A stretch of 64,000 bases of DNA from contig OZ024737.1 of NCBI GenBank assembly GCA_964016875.1, positions 35,899,683 to 35,963,682 of the forward strand, in the 5' to 3' direction. The translations under genes and the position numbers were made by a program. The notes beneath the pieces are model-generated. The model did no database searches. It worked only from the letters and a program-made list of their open reading frames with translations, and was not told the DNA's origin. Below, one piece after another: positions 43,199 through 54,419 of this stretch. Positions within the stretch are counted from its first letter, which is position 1; each line of letters starts with the position of its first letter. The stretch comes from Fallopia convolvulus (taxonomy: Eukaryota; Streptophyta; Magnoliopsida; Caryophyllales; Polygonaceae).

Positions 43199-44146
43199 CT
43201 ATGCAAGAACTCTATCTGTTTGAGAGAAATAAGTTTTGACACCTAGTTCCCCAACCCCAAGGACAAAATGGTAATTGAAACACGATGGGTGTTCATGAAT
43301 AAGCTAGATGATATGGGGAATGTTGTGAGAAACAAAGCTAGACTTGTGGTCAAGGAATACAATCAAAAAGAGGGAATAGATTATGCTGAGATGTTTGTTC
43401 CTGTGGCTCGTCTTAAGGCAATTTGTCTCTTGATTGCATACTCTGCCCATCATGGATTCAAGCTACAACAAATGGATGTCAAGACAGCATTCTTCAATAG
43501 GATACTGAAAGAGGAATTATTTGTTGAACAAACACCAGGTTTTAAAGATATCTCACACCCTGACCATGTTTACAAACTTGGCAAGGCTTTATATGGATTA
43601 AAACGGGCTCCACGAGCTTGGTATGATATATTGTTACGATTTCTGCTTCAACATGGTTATGTTCGAGGAAAGTTGGACAAGAATTTGTTTCTTTGGAAGG
43701 AAGGAAAGCACACCTTGGTGATTCAAGTCTACGTCCACGACATCATCTTTGGCTTAACAAATGACAACTTAGTGAGTAAGTTCGCCAACCTCATGATTAA
43801 CGAGTTTGAAATGAGTATGATTGGAGAACTTAAGTTCTTCTTAGAACTTCAGGTTGTTCAAGAATATGATGCATGGTACAATAATTTATAACAAAAGTAC
43901 CTAGGGGAGAGAATTAAGAAGTTTGGATTGGATAGCTCAAAATTCTTTGACACACCAATATCCTCAACTGCTTCTCTAGGAAAAGATGAAAACGAGAAGA
44001 AAGTTTATCAAACGCTATATCAAGGCATCCTAGGTTCACTACTTTATCTCACGACTAGTAGACCGAACATAATCTTCAATGTGTGCATATATGATCGATT
44101 TCAATCTGACCCAACTACCCAAGAGAGTCTCATCTCAAGTCTGTGA
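43199..44146 (+). pseudogene. Copia reverse transcriptase fragment
   Basis: Joined directly to the gag fragment, with protease and integrase missing. It starts at the conserved MQELYLFERNKF and WVFMNKLDD region, has MDVKTAFFN, RAPRAWYD and a catalytic motif changed from YVDD to YVHD near 43730, a stop near 43890, and continues to LLYLTTSRPNIIFNV before ending at 44146. RNase H is missing. The Asp-to-His change at the active site shows it is inactive. Confidence 0.85.
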
Positions 44147-44189
44147 AAAGGATTCTTATATAACTCAAGGGGTCTTTCAATTTTTTTTA

Positions 44190-44830
44190 AATAGGTAAAA
44201 ATTAGGCCGATTAGGTCAGCCTAGTGCATCCATAAGAATGAGGGTCAAGACTCTTCCATGGTTTAGAATCTGATTGATACTATAATCGTAGTGTAGCTTT
44301 GCAATCAAATCTGTCACAGAATTGCATTCTAGGCATGGAATAAGGTCGGGCCACCACCGGGTCGAGCCATGGAATCCGGACTCGAGACTGGCCCGGTATA
44401 CCACTGGGCTGAAGTGGATTGGGCCCCTGGTCGGGCCGCTTCAGCAAGGCTCGGTTCTTTTTTTAAATTTAACTAAAAAATCTCGGGCCGGGCCAAGCTA
44501 TGATTCCCCGACTCGGGCCCGGCCCGTGGCCTAGGCAGGTCTGGCCCAGCTGGTCGGGCCAGGCCATTTTGGCCCATAACTGTTGGTTGTGCCGGGTCGA
44601 CCCGCCTAGATGTCCATGCCTATTGCATTCTCGAGGTATATGCTTGGTAATGACCACCTCGAAAGATTACAAAATAACTAGAGTATCCGCTATTAGCATG
44701 TCAATTGTCCAAGAACTGGATGGACTGTCCTTAAGAGCATTGATTACGATTAGTCTATCGCCTTCAATTTCTATATCTCGAATATTTCTTGTATAAGCTT
44801 CTTGTATAGCCTCAAATAACCCCATAACTC
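44190..44830 (-). pseudogene. LINE RNase H remnant split by a hAT insertion
   Basis: On the minus strand, 44800 to 44623 encodes IEGDRLIVINALKDSPSSS and VVITKHIPREC, and the frame resumes left of the hAT element (below 44330) with NSVTDLIAKLHYDYS. Together they give the ordinary end of a LINE RNase H domain (hxPReCN.v.D.iA). The hAT element entered in the middle of this motif. Confidence 0.75.
44330..44622. mobile_element. Non-autonomous hAT element inside the LINE, exact 8-bp duplication
   Basis: The 293-bp element starts TAGGCATGGA and ends TCCATGCCTA, perfect 10-bp inverted repeats, flanked by TTGCATTC at 44322-44329 and 44623-44630. The inside is rich in GGGCC, CGGGTC and GGCCC words. 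Confidence 0.93.
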
Positions 44831-44862
44831 AAGGCTCTTTCGATTATTCTTGGTGGGTGATA

Positions 44863-45093
44863 GGTTGCTTTTGCTACTATGCAACTCTGTTTAAAGGCAA
44901 ATGATTGTATGCCATTCATGTCGCATTCTTTAACCTTTGCATTCAGTACATTTCTTTAGAGAAATGTTTAAATAAGAAAAAAGAAAAAGTTGATTGCTTT
45001 TGCTACTACTATGCAACTCTGTTTAAGGGAAAATGTTGTAAGCCCCATTCTTGGTTGCTTTTGCTACTATGCAACTCGGTTTAAGGGAAAATT
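44863..45093 (+). repeat. Three copies of a 41-bp unit
   Basis: TTGCTTTTGCTACTATGCAA followed by CTCTGTTTAAGGGAAAATG occurs at about 44863-44903, 44994-45035 and 45053-45093 with small changes. The first two are separated by about 90 bp of other sequence. No gene is visible. Confidence 0.75.
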
Positions 45094-45450
45094 TTTGGTA
45101 TGCCACATTCGGTACAATTTTCTAGAATCAATAAAAGTTCATCACATGGTGAACAAGACAGAAAGCCTACAGTTTTGGATTTAATGGAATCCCATGCCAA
45201 ATTAAGCGTCATGTTCATATATTGATGACACCATAGGATTCTTCAAACGCACCCGATTCCAACCGTGTATACTAATACACGAATAATATTTACTCCAAAA
45301 ATATTTTTGTTTCTTGTCGACTTTACTCACAAAAATATATATGCGCGCAGTACTTTTTTTTCTCATTTTTTGTCCTTGATGCTTTGGATATGCACGCATT
45401 ATTAGTGGCACACCTAGTTCTGTTTGAATCGTGTAATGTATTAAGTTATA

Positions 45451-45715
45451 CTCCCTCGTTCAAATTTATTTGGTCTTTTAGATACAATTAATTGTATAAT
45501 TTTATTTGACCTTCTAACTATTTTATCCAATAATTTTCAGTTTTACTCTCAACTAATTTCCAATTCATTGGATTTAATAATTAGATTGGAATAAAAAAAA
45601 GAGGAAAATTAATTATATGTATTGATAATTTAATGGGGGTATTTTAATAAGAAAAGTGTTTGTCTTAATATTTGGGTAAAATGCTTAAATGAAAAATAGA
45701 CTTAAACGGGGAGAG
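45451..45715. mobile_element. Stowaway-like MITE
   Basis: Starts CTCCCTCGTTCAAAT and ends AAACGGGGAGAG between TA dinucleotides, as in Tc1/mariner Stowaway MITEs. It is AT-rich inside with no coding frame. Confidence 0.7.
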
Positions 45716-46340
45716 TATTAATTTTTTTTTCACTTTTGATGGTAAATCCTTGACTTGTGAACTAGTTGGCAAAACGAATGAACCATATAAACTAGCTTAT
45801 GTCAGTCAGCTCGACCAAATGAAAGAAAGAATGATTAGACTTGGTCTCCTATCACTAGGTCACCCATACATTACATTAAATTTATGATTTAATGCATTAC
45901 ATGTTTGATCCAAATGGACTATTCATGTCGATTCTAATAAGCTTCTATAATTAAAGCTCAATTATTAGAATAAAAAAACAAATATCCCTAACATATAAAA
46001 AAATGGTGGGTTATATACTTATATGCATTGAAGAAAAAATAGGTGCAAATATAGGATTTGTTTAATACTTGACAAAACTAGTGTCTCAAATTTCATAATT
46101 TGTGGGCTACATATGTATATTTGGTGAGTCTACATGGCCCATATGCATGTTTGCACATTTATTGGGCCAGAAAGCCCATTACCAAGTGCTCGACCATCTC
46201 TGTCTGATCTCCCTTCGCCTTGTATGGTTGAATATTGTCTGATGATCTCTCTTGGGCTACTTCATCTCTACAGAGTACAGACCAATTAACAGGAGTTCTG
46301 GAGCAATTAACACAAGGATCTTGAACATGAAGAATATATA

Positions 46341-46460
46341 CTCCCTCCGTATAAGTCTACTTGTTTTATACATATATTAAGGCAAGAGCTAGTATTACCA
46401 CATTACCCCTATAATCTACCTACTTTATGCATTGAAGATATTTCGTATTGGCTTTTATGC
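46341..46460. mobile_element. Stowaway-like MITE end, incomplete
   Basis: CTCCCTCCGTATAAGTCTAC next to TA is a typical Stowaway terminus, but no inverted partner follows. It probably lost its other half. Confidence 0.4.
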
Positions 46461-46770
46461 ATTGAAGATATTTTGACCATTCATCCATAATTCACAATAG
46501 TGTTTGTTAATATGTGCCTTTTACTAATTACAAATTTCAAATCCTTCACAAAATAAGCCATATAAGATCCCAGAGTATAGGGAAACAAGAAAGAATCAAA
46601 GGGGAAAAAGGTTGGGAAGAAAACCAAGAAATTAAGCTTTAAGTAGCTTTCTCCTACATTCTCCCAAGAAAATGCTGATTCTTGTGACTTCCTCTTACAC
46701 TCCAAGGGAACTCAACTGTACTCTGACGTGTGTCCAATCGTCTTCTTTCTTCTTCTCAAACTCCATCCTT

Positions 46771-49587
46771 TCAAGTTTCTCTGATGTTGCAACTCTTGAT
46801 GAACCGATCCGAGAAATTGACATACTTAGCCCACAAGGGTTTGAGCTGTGGGAAGGCAATCTCAAGCCATGGCTTTGCCCTGCCATTGAAGTGGACCACT
46901 CCTGCGCTCTCAGCGTCTGATAAGCTCGTATTCTCCTGGTAACCGAGACCAAGCATGTGCCAGAACGGATCGATAATGTGCACGTGTCCATGGAACGCGA
47001 TTAGTCCTGGTGGTAGTGTCCCTAATTGCCACAGGCTAAGGTCTGATTTTAGGTTCTGAAACAAGAGGAAACATGATCAGTCCTAATATGGTTCAGTATT
47101 CTTCTATGTTATCTATAGAATGTGATATAATTCTAAATGCACTAGTAAGGAGTTTTTTTGTGTATGTTTGAAGCTTACTTGTTGAATCCAATGATGATAG
47201 GTCGCGCTTATGTTTGTCTTCCTCCAAGCGTCGAGATCAAACACATTCATGCCATAAGCCCAAGCACATTCCTCAGGATGAAAGTTGTTAGATATCAAAG
47301 GGTGGGAGAAGTTCAAGTAGTTCTTCAATTTCTTGGACATGACAAACCTATCTTCTCCCCTACAAGTCTCCACAGCTCCATTAACCTTCCCATTCATTTC
47401 GATGTCCCAAAGTCGCAACAAATCAGTTTGAACCACAATATCATCATCAAGAAACACTACTTTCTTCAGGCTCGGGAACAACTATATACACACACAAAAA
47501 AAATACATCATATTGAAAATGTTGGAATACCTCTTCCTGCAAAGTTTTATAAGATAAAATAGACTAGTACATGAGTCTATGGGTGGGTCACTCCTTTGCC
47601 AATTGTTTTAGGATGAAACCATACTGGGTTTGTGTACTAGGCTCACGACCCACTGTTATGGCCCACGGACTTTCATAGAAATCCAATAGTATTAACATTT
47701 GAAGCATCATTCTAATTTCTAAGGATCAAATTTAGTTACCTCTGGTAGATGAATCCTTATGTGATTCATCAAAGAATTGTACTTGGGGCTAAGAGCCTGC
47801 AACTTAGCTGCAATCACATTTGGCTTCTCAGTACTATTAGCAACAATCGCAGATTGCCCACCACGAAACTGCGCTCTAGCCTTCTGATCCTTCTCCATCG
47901 CCTCCAAGACAGGCACTTTCCCCTTTGAGAACCAATCAAAATGATGCAATGCCTTCACCTCAACAATGGCGGGTGTCAAGGGATGCAAGGAGAACCAAGC
48001 TTGCATAGGCGAGTACGTCTTCTCATCAGTAATGATATGTAGAACAATTTTTTCGGGGTGGCGCGAGTTTTGGACCAATGAGGCTGCCACAACTGAGGCT
48101 GCAAGAATGTTGTCTGATGCCAAGACAAAGTGGTACAACGAGTTGTCGACTAAGAAAGGGACGAGCTCTGGATCGGGTAGCTGTAACCGAGCAGCTGCGT
48201 TGGTGGTGTGCTCGTAGGCTAGACGAAGAGCGAGGCAGTGAAGCTGTTTCGGTATGCTGCTTGATGCCACGTGGCGGTATAGGTACTCTTGGATCTTGGC
48301 TGTTCTTGTTCTCTGCTCCAGGAAATTTACCTGAAAAAGGGCGGGAAAGTTTTCAGCTTTTTTTTTTTCTTCTGGTTCTTCACAAGTTTTATTTTGTGCA
48401 TTTCACAATGATCATGGTGCAAAGTTCGTATTCAAACACCTAATGTTGAACTTTTCTATCAATTCAACACTCATGAGTCATGCCTGTTTTTGCCTATTAA
48501 TAATAATTTGTGTAGAAAAATATGTAACGTTAAAAATACTCCTCCTTGAAACGTACTTAGAAATTGTCTAAACAATGTTTTGGGCACTTCATATGCTTTA
48601 TAACCTTTTGTATGGTATAAATAAACCTTAGACCCGGAAACGAAAAAGCTCTTGTTAACGTGAATTAACAATTCTATAGATGTTTATGCAAAACTTTACA
48701 GAGTACCCATAGTTGAGTTTATGACAGTTAAATGTGGTAACTGTATTACTTACCATAGCTTTGAGCTTGAGAGCAAAAGTTCTAGCATCTGGCCTGTCCT
48801 GCTTCATTTGAACCACAAAGTCCTCTAAAGACTGGGGCTGATCCAAGCCCGGTTTGGTTTCTTCTTGAGGATTGTCTGGATCTTCAAAGACTTGGTATAT
48901 GACTTCAGGCACCTGTTTTATCAATAGAAAACAAAACTTTTTTAAGTGTTTTGAGTGATCAATTACAACCAATCTAAAATATGACCAATAAGAAACTGAA
49001 TTTATATCAGAAGGGAAAAATATTACATTTTGTTGAGTCTTTCCAACTAGTCTTTTTCCCAGACAACCTGCCATCATAAGAAGTCAATATTTCAGTCTAG
49101 ATTGAACAGCATGTTAATTGGAAAAAAATTGCATTAAAACAGAGAAAATTGCACAAAACACCCGAAAAAATATGATTCTATAAAAATATCACCCGTTATT
49201 GCCTCTATTTAGACTTTTTCATACATATATAGGAAAGCTATGTTATGGACGGTTCTATATGTACTTCTTTGTAATTTCATTCTAAACATTAAAAAGTCTG
49301 TAACTTTCACATTTATGAACAATATTCTATGACATGTATAAATTAACGTTGCAATTAGCATGAATGAAAAGAGTACCTAAGGAAGAGCACTTGGATTGTC
49401 CATCAATGGTGTCGACAGCAGTCATAACAAACACAAACCGGATCAAGAACGTAAAGAGGAGAAGGGAGTACAAAAGCATCCTATACGACACCTTCCTCGC
49501 CCCTACCTTAACCTTTATGAACTCCCTCACGCCTTTGCCCGGTAGCACAGTCACTTGCCTTAAGCTTGGAGATATATGAAGCTGCAT
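46771..49587 (-). CDS. GAUT12: Galacturonosyltransferase GAUT12/IRX8-like
   Basis: Six exons: 49587-49377, 49067-49027, 48912-48754, 48330-47740, 47481-47179 and 47055-46771, all GT-AG, giving 529 residues, close to the roughly 535 of the Arabidopsis protein. The N-terminus (MQLHISPSLRQVTVLPGKGV) is the one typical of GAUT12. A single transmembrane anchor at about residues 37-57 fits a type II Golgi protein. The glycosyltransferase family 8 core has the metal-binding DDD at residues 346-348 (VVFLDDDIVVQ), and HFNGRAKPW at 490-498 supplies the second metal-binding His. Known GAUT12 proteins are needed for xylan reducing-end synthesis in secondary walls, probably using UDP-galacturonate. Exon 2 encodes only 14 residues (CLGKRLVGKTQQN) and is shorter than I expect in this region. 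Intron 4 carries a dispersed repeat. Confidence 0.93.
47545..47640. repeat. Dispersed repeat fragment in GAUT12 intron 4
   Basis: AGATAAAATAGACTAGTACA and CCAATTGTTTTAGGATGAAA match parts of the repeat at 11880-12185. Confidence 0.5.
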
Positions 49588-50426
49588 TGTCGACGACGTA
49601 CGTGTACCTGAAATGACGGGTCGCTAACTCAAATTAACCAAGAAAGTGGCAATCAATGTGCTTGCAAAATGAGGATCTCGCCTTTGTTTTTCAGTGTAAA
49701 GGAAGAAGAGGAAAAGGGAAGGATGATAAGGAGGAGGTTGGAGGGAGAAAAGCTTATAGTTTCAAGTTGTTGTCATTTACCTACCGTTTGTATTGCTTAA
49801 CATGGGGGTCATATATTATATTCAAATATTCAATGTCTTGTGATTTCATGTGTTTTGATGAATACAAATAAATTTGAAAATACAGCATAGTTTTTTTTTT
49901 TTTAATCTTCGATCACATTATTAAAAACGGTACTTTTATTTGTCTTTTGGGATACTCACAAAATCTGATGTGTGTGATTTACTTACATATATTGTTCTTC
50001 TGTAATAATATCTCATATAATTCAGATTGATAAGAATACTTTAGAATTGTGAATTGTATGAAACTATATACAAGAGATGGGGACGTAAGCAACTTTGAGT
50101 AATTACTAATTTATGGAAAACAGTAATTATATATTTTTTGTGGGTTGATTAATATTTAAGAAGGTTAAATTAATATATTGTGAAATATTTCTTGTAGGAT
50201 AAAGAACAGATGAAAGGGAGCTGTTTGTGTTTGGTATTGCTTTTCCTTCGAGTCCAAAACGTGTAAGGGCGAAGGCTGAAGAAAAGAGAGCAAACTGAGC
50301 AGTAATAAATCAGGAAAGACACATGTTATGTGAATTAATGTAAACATATATAGATACATAGATTGTATTGTTTGGTTGGACCAATTGACCAATTGATGCT
50401 TACACTTCCTCTAATTGTGAAAATGA
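49588..50426. other. Leader and upstream region of GAUT12
   Basis: It should contain the leader and promoter of the minus-strand gene. Purine-rich GGAAGAAGAGGAAAAGGGAA near 49699 would be a CT-rich leader on the coding strand. No other gene is seen. Confidence 0.4.
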
Positions 50427-50605
50427 CTCTCTCCATCCGATGTTAAATGATTTCCTTTTGTTTTTAGGGCTTCTTTTTTCCCTTCAACCAAAACGGAAAA
50501 GATAGCCTAGAATAACCTACTTTGACATTGTCTACCCTCTTAGATTTCAAACTAAAATGTGTGTTTTTAAATTGTAAAAGAGTTCAATTAACCGAATGGA
50601 TTGAG
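50427..50605. mobile_element. Stowaway-like MITE, degenerate
   Basis: Starts CTCTCTCCATCCGATGTTAA and ends TTAACCGAATGGATTGAG followed by TA. The two ends are inverted matches with some changes. Confidence 0.5.
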
Positions 50606-51020
50606 TAGTGGTGTTGCAACCATATGCCTTCACATAAGAGAAAACGAGGTGATTTTTGGGTTGAATCGTGTTTCTATGTATATGTGACGTTTCGGTCCAT
50701 TTTACTAAAGTTTCTTTATGTTTCAATTAAATTAGGTTTTGGCTCTTTCAGATACATTAGTGCATGTACATGGAGGCATTGTATATTTCGGTGTCGGGTA
50801 GCTCTCTGATTTGAGTTAAAATTTAAGCCAATATGATAACACATGATGCTTAATTATTTTGATCTTGTATATAGTTCATCCAGTTAGATCAATCAGTATT
50901 GCTTTACATTCGTGATTCTACTTTAAGGAAAATCTTTTTAATATCAGTCTCTATGTACATACAGAAACAAAACTTCTAAGTAGTATTAATTCTACTTGAC
51001 CACTAGATCAAATACCCATT

Positions 51021-51214
51021 ACCAACGGTACGTTGGTGCAGTGGTATGGGAGCTGCACTTGGAAGGGCGAACCCCATGTTCGATCCCCCGCAACGTCGTT
51101 GGGAGGAATTTAAAGCCGTAATTCCCTACCCCTCTCTGAATCCGGATGAAGTTCTGGGCTTAAGTCCGACCCGAATTCACTGGGGCAGGGCGAACCGGAT
51201 GGGAAACCAAAAAA
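51021..51214 (+). mobile_element. tRNA-derived SINE with 16-bp target duplication
   Basis: Box A (TGGTGCAGTGGTATGGG near 51034) and box B (GTTCGATCCCC near 51079) are correctly spaced, followed by a tRNA-unrelated body and a short A-rich tail. AGATCAAATACCCATT flanks both sides (51005-51020 and 51215-51230). Confidence 0.92.
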
Positions 51215-51339
51215 AGATCAAATACCCATTGGTAGGAAGATGCTTAATAGCAAAAAAATTTGATTATTTTCCACATGTTTGGTGGGTTTGCATCGGCTTT
51301 CGCATTATATAAGTTGATGATCTTAACACGTAGGGTTTA

Positions 51340-53660
51340 CTCGAATACGCACAAAAAAGCGCAATGAATTTACTCAATCAATCCATAAATTTTAACGACA
51401 TGAATCCGTACTCAATTCGAATCCGAAATGACTGAACCTAAACTCAATCGAACTGACCCGAGTAATCGATTTAACAATAAAAGATCAATAATTTTTGTTC
51501 ATTTATGTATGTATCCGTAATATAAAAAATTAACATACTTATTAATAGAAATTTAATATATTGTAAGACACAACACAACATATTTATACCGAATTAATAA
51601 AAAAAAATCATACTTATTAATAGAAAATATGTATAAAAAATCAACATGTTTATGGATAGAAAATTTAAAAAGTTATCATACTTCTGAACAAAAATTAATA
51701 TAAGAAAATCTACAATTTAATATCAAATCTACAATTAAAAATATGGCCCATATTAATTAAAAAACTTGTCATAGTTATGGATACAAATATTATTATAAAA
51801 TATTTATTAACTAAAAATATGGTGATTGAGATATTAAAATTTGATGACAATATTGCATTTAACTATCATATTTATAGATAAAAAATTAATATATAAAACA
51901 CAAAATACTTATAGATGGAAAATTTAAAAGTTATCGTTCTATTTTGTAGAAAATTAATATCGAAAAATCCAAAATTATAATGAAAAACATGGTCAATATT
52001 AATTAAAGTTGTTATCATTATAAATAATAAAATTAATATAAAAAATTTGAGAATTAATATAAAAATACATGATTAAAAATATGTCGCATACAAATTAAAA
52101 AACTTATTATACTTTTGAATTGAATGTTAATATAGAAGAATCAGAAAATTTAATATTGAAAATTCGCAATTTAAAATATGGTTCATATTTCATACTCATG
52201 GATATAAAAGTTATCTATTTCACAAAGAGATACTAAAATTAATTTACAATGGGGTATTAAATTAAAAAACGTATTTGGGATACTAAATTACTATTATATG
52301 TTTGTCATACTTATGGATAAGAACTTAATATTAAAAATTTTATTATTAAAAATATACTTACAAATAGAAAAATTGTATAATTTTCTTATATTTATCACAT
52401 TTATTGATAAAAATTATCTATTTTACTCTAATAGATTAAGTTAGTATTTTTATGTGTCATATATATGGATACTTGGATAGTGAGTAACCAATTTATGATT
52501 AAATGATCAATAATTTTTATTTATTATGGTTCATATTATATAAAAAGGTTGTAATAATTATGGATTAAATATTGATACAAACAATTTCGTAACTAACAAT
52601 ATGGTGACTAAGACATTAAAATTTAATGACAATATTGCATTTAACTTTCAAATTTATAGATAGAAAACTAATATATAAAACTCAACATATTTACAATTGA
52701 AATTTTAAAGTATTATCATTCTTATTTATAAAAAAAATAATATTGAATTTAAAAAGATAATTATTAAGAACATATAAAAAAAATCTGAATAAAGATTGAA
52801 TTTTTTAAAAATAAAAAATCTTATATATTTACATGAATAAGACAAAAAGAAAATTAAGCAAAAGATAATGTAAGTTTTTTTATCCAAATTCATTTAAAGA
52901 AAGTAATTATCTAGATCATGATTTTTTCTATCAAAATTTGATTTAAGATAAATATTTTACATAAATAAATAAAAGGATAAAGATAAAATAATTTTCGTTA
53001 TTTTTATTTAAATTTCTAATTATAAATTTTTAGTATAAATAGATATAAAAGAAATTTAATTGAAAATATAAATAAAAAAAATTATTATTTTTAAATATAT
53101 GGTGGAGCCAATTTCAATGTGGTGACTTCAAAAGGTAAAATAATTTTTATTTTTAAAAAAAAATTCGAATTAATTTTTTTTCATAGAAATAGATGAAAAG
53201 GAATTTAATTGAAAAATAAAAATTAATTTTATTAAATATTTATTGGAGCCCAATTTAATATATAGTTATAGATACATGTGGTATATTTTATCTATATTGT
53301 ATGGATAGAAGATAATTAAATATTTCATGAACATGTAAAAAGATAAAAAAAAAATAATGAGTAGAGATAAAAACTTATCCCAAACTCATAGTAAATTGAA
53401 AAAATATATAAATTATCACACAATATATTTTTCTATACTATATGAATAGAAGATAATTAAATATTAGAATATAATAAACATGAACAAAGATAAAAATAAC
53501 GGGTAGAGATAAAAATTTATCCAATTTCATACGGAGTTGTAAATTGATAAAAAAAAAATTATTAAATAAGGTGAGTGGATAAAATTGAAAATTACATAAA
53601 CTGATTGAATTATATAATATATAATTAATTAGAAAAATCATTATAAAAAATAGGGTGGTT
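51340..53660. repeat. Very AT-rich region of degenerate internal repeats
   Basis: Short phrases such as AATATGG, TTATGGATA, AAAATTAATAT and CATACTTAT recur throughout. Longer blocks are duplicated at a distance: GACAATATTGCATTTAACT at about 51844 and 52629, GATCAATAATTTTT at about 51483 and 52506. Blocks near 53290-53390 and 53440-53530 share GATAGAAGATAATTAAATAT or close forms and AGAGATAAAAA. No coding frame is present. It may be a decayed transposon or satellite-like sequence. Confidence 0.6.
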
Positions 53661-53859
53661 GTGATATATATTCTTAATGACGAATCTGCCTAAAAGTGTT
53701 TCAGGTTTAGAAGATATATATTGATTATCCACTGACCACTTGTAATGGGAGAGATGTCTAAAATAGATTATAGCACAAGTGCATATAGTCAATTACAAAA
53801 ACGTCAAACGCAGCGTTTCACTTATCATAACGACATGAAAGTACACCAATCCCCTCTTG

Positions 53860-53983
53860 ATTGGCACAAGTGCATATTGGACTCGATCAAAAAAAAAAAG
53901 ATTTTAGGTTAGCACAAGTGCATATTCGGGGCAAATAGATTTTAGGTTTGGAAACTGGACTCGATCAAAAAAAAAAGATTTTA
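53860..53983. repeat. Local duplication beside the solo LTR
   Basis: GCACAAGTGCATATT occurs at about 53866 and 53913, and GGACTCGATC followed by an A run and GATTTTA occurs at about 53880 and 53958. Small rearranged tandem duplications. Confidence 0.6.
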
Positions 53984-54414
53984 TGATACGCTAGAATATT
54001 ATCCGAAATTAGGGTTATTAGGTTAATTAGGATAATTAGAATATTATCTTTCCAGATTTGATTTTATCTTTTTAGAAAGATTATCTTTTTATTATATCAG
54101 ATTTGATTTTATCTTTTCGTAAAATCTTTTCATATTATTTAGATATCAGGGTTATTATACATACCCTTAAGTTGTTAGACTGCTATCAATCAATAAATCA
54201 GAAAAGTAATTTACCCTATTTTCCTTAACTCTCTAACGCGCCTACCAATCGCTCTATCCGATTCAAGTCCCACACCGGGATTCGATTCAAGCCTTGCCCA
54301 ACAAGGTCCGCGACTACCAATCGCGTTTATCCCGAGTCGGAGTCCACATCGAATTAGGCTCAACTCCTTGACCAACAAAGGTTTCCGATACGAATCCACA
54401 CCGGGTCCGTATCA
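53984..54414 (+). mobile_element. Solo LTR of the short LTR-element family
   Basis: 431 bp starting TGATACGCTA and ending GGGTCCGTATCA, flanked by TTTTA on both sides (53979-53983 and 54415-54419). The last about 110 bp match the LTR at 4-359 (AACAAGG, TCCGATAC, CATCG or close forms). A lone LTR with intact target duplication shows a full element was inserted and then lost by recombination between its LTRs. Confidence 0.9.
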
Positions 54415-54419
54415 TTTTA

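Noticed and set aside
51030..51100. A tRNA gene
   Set aside because: Box A and box B are there, but the region does not make a cloverleaf, and the A-rich tail and 16-bp duplication show a SINE.
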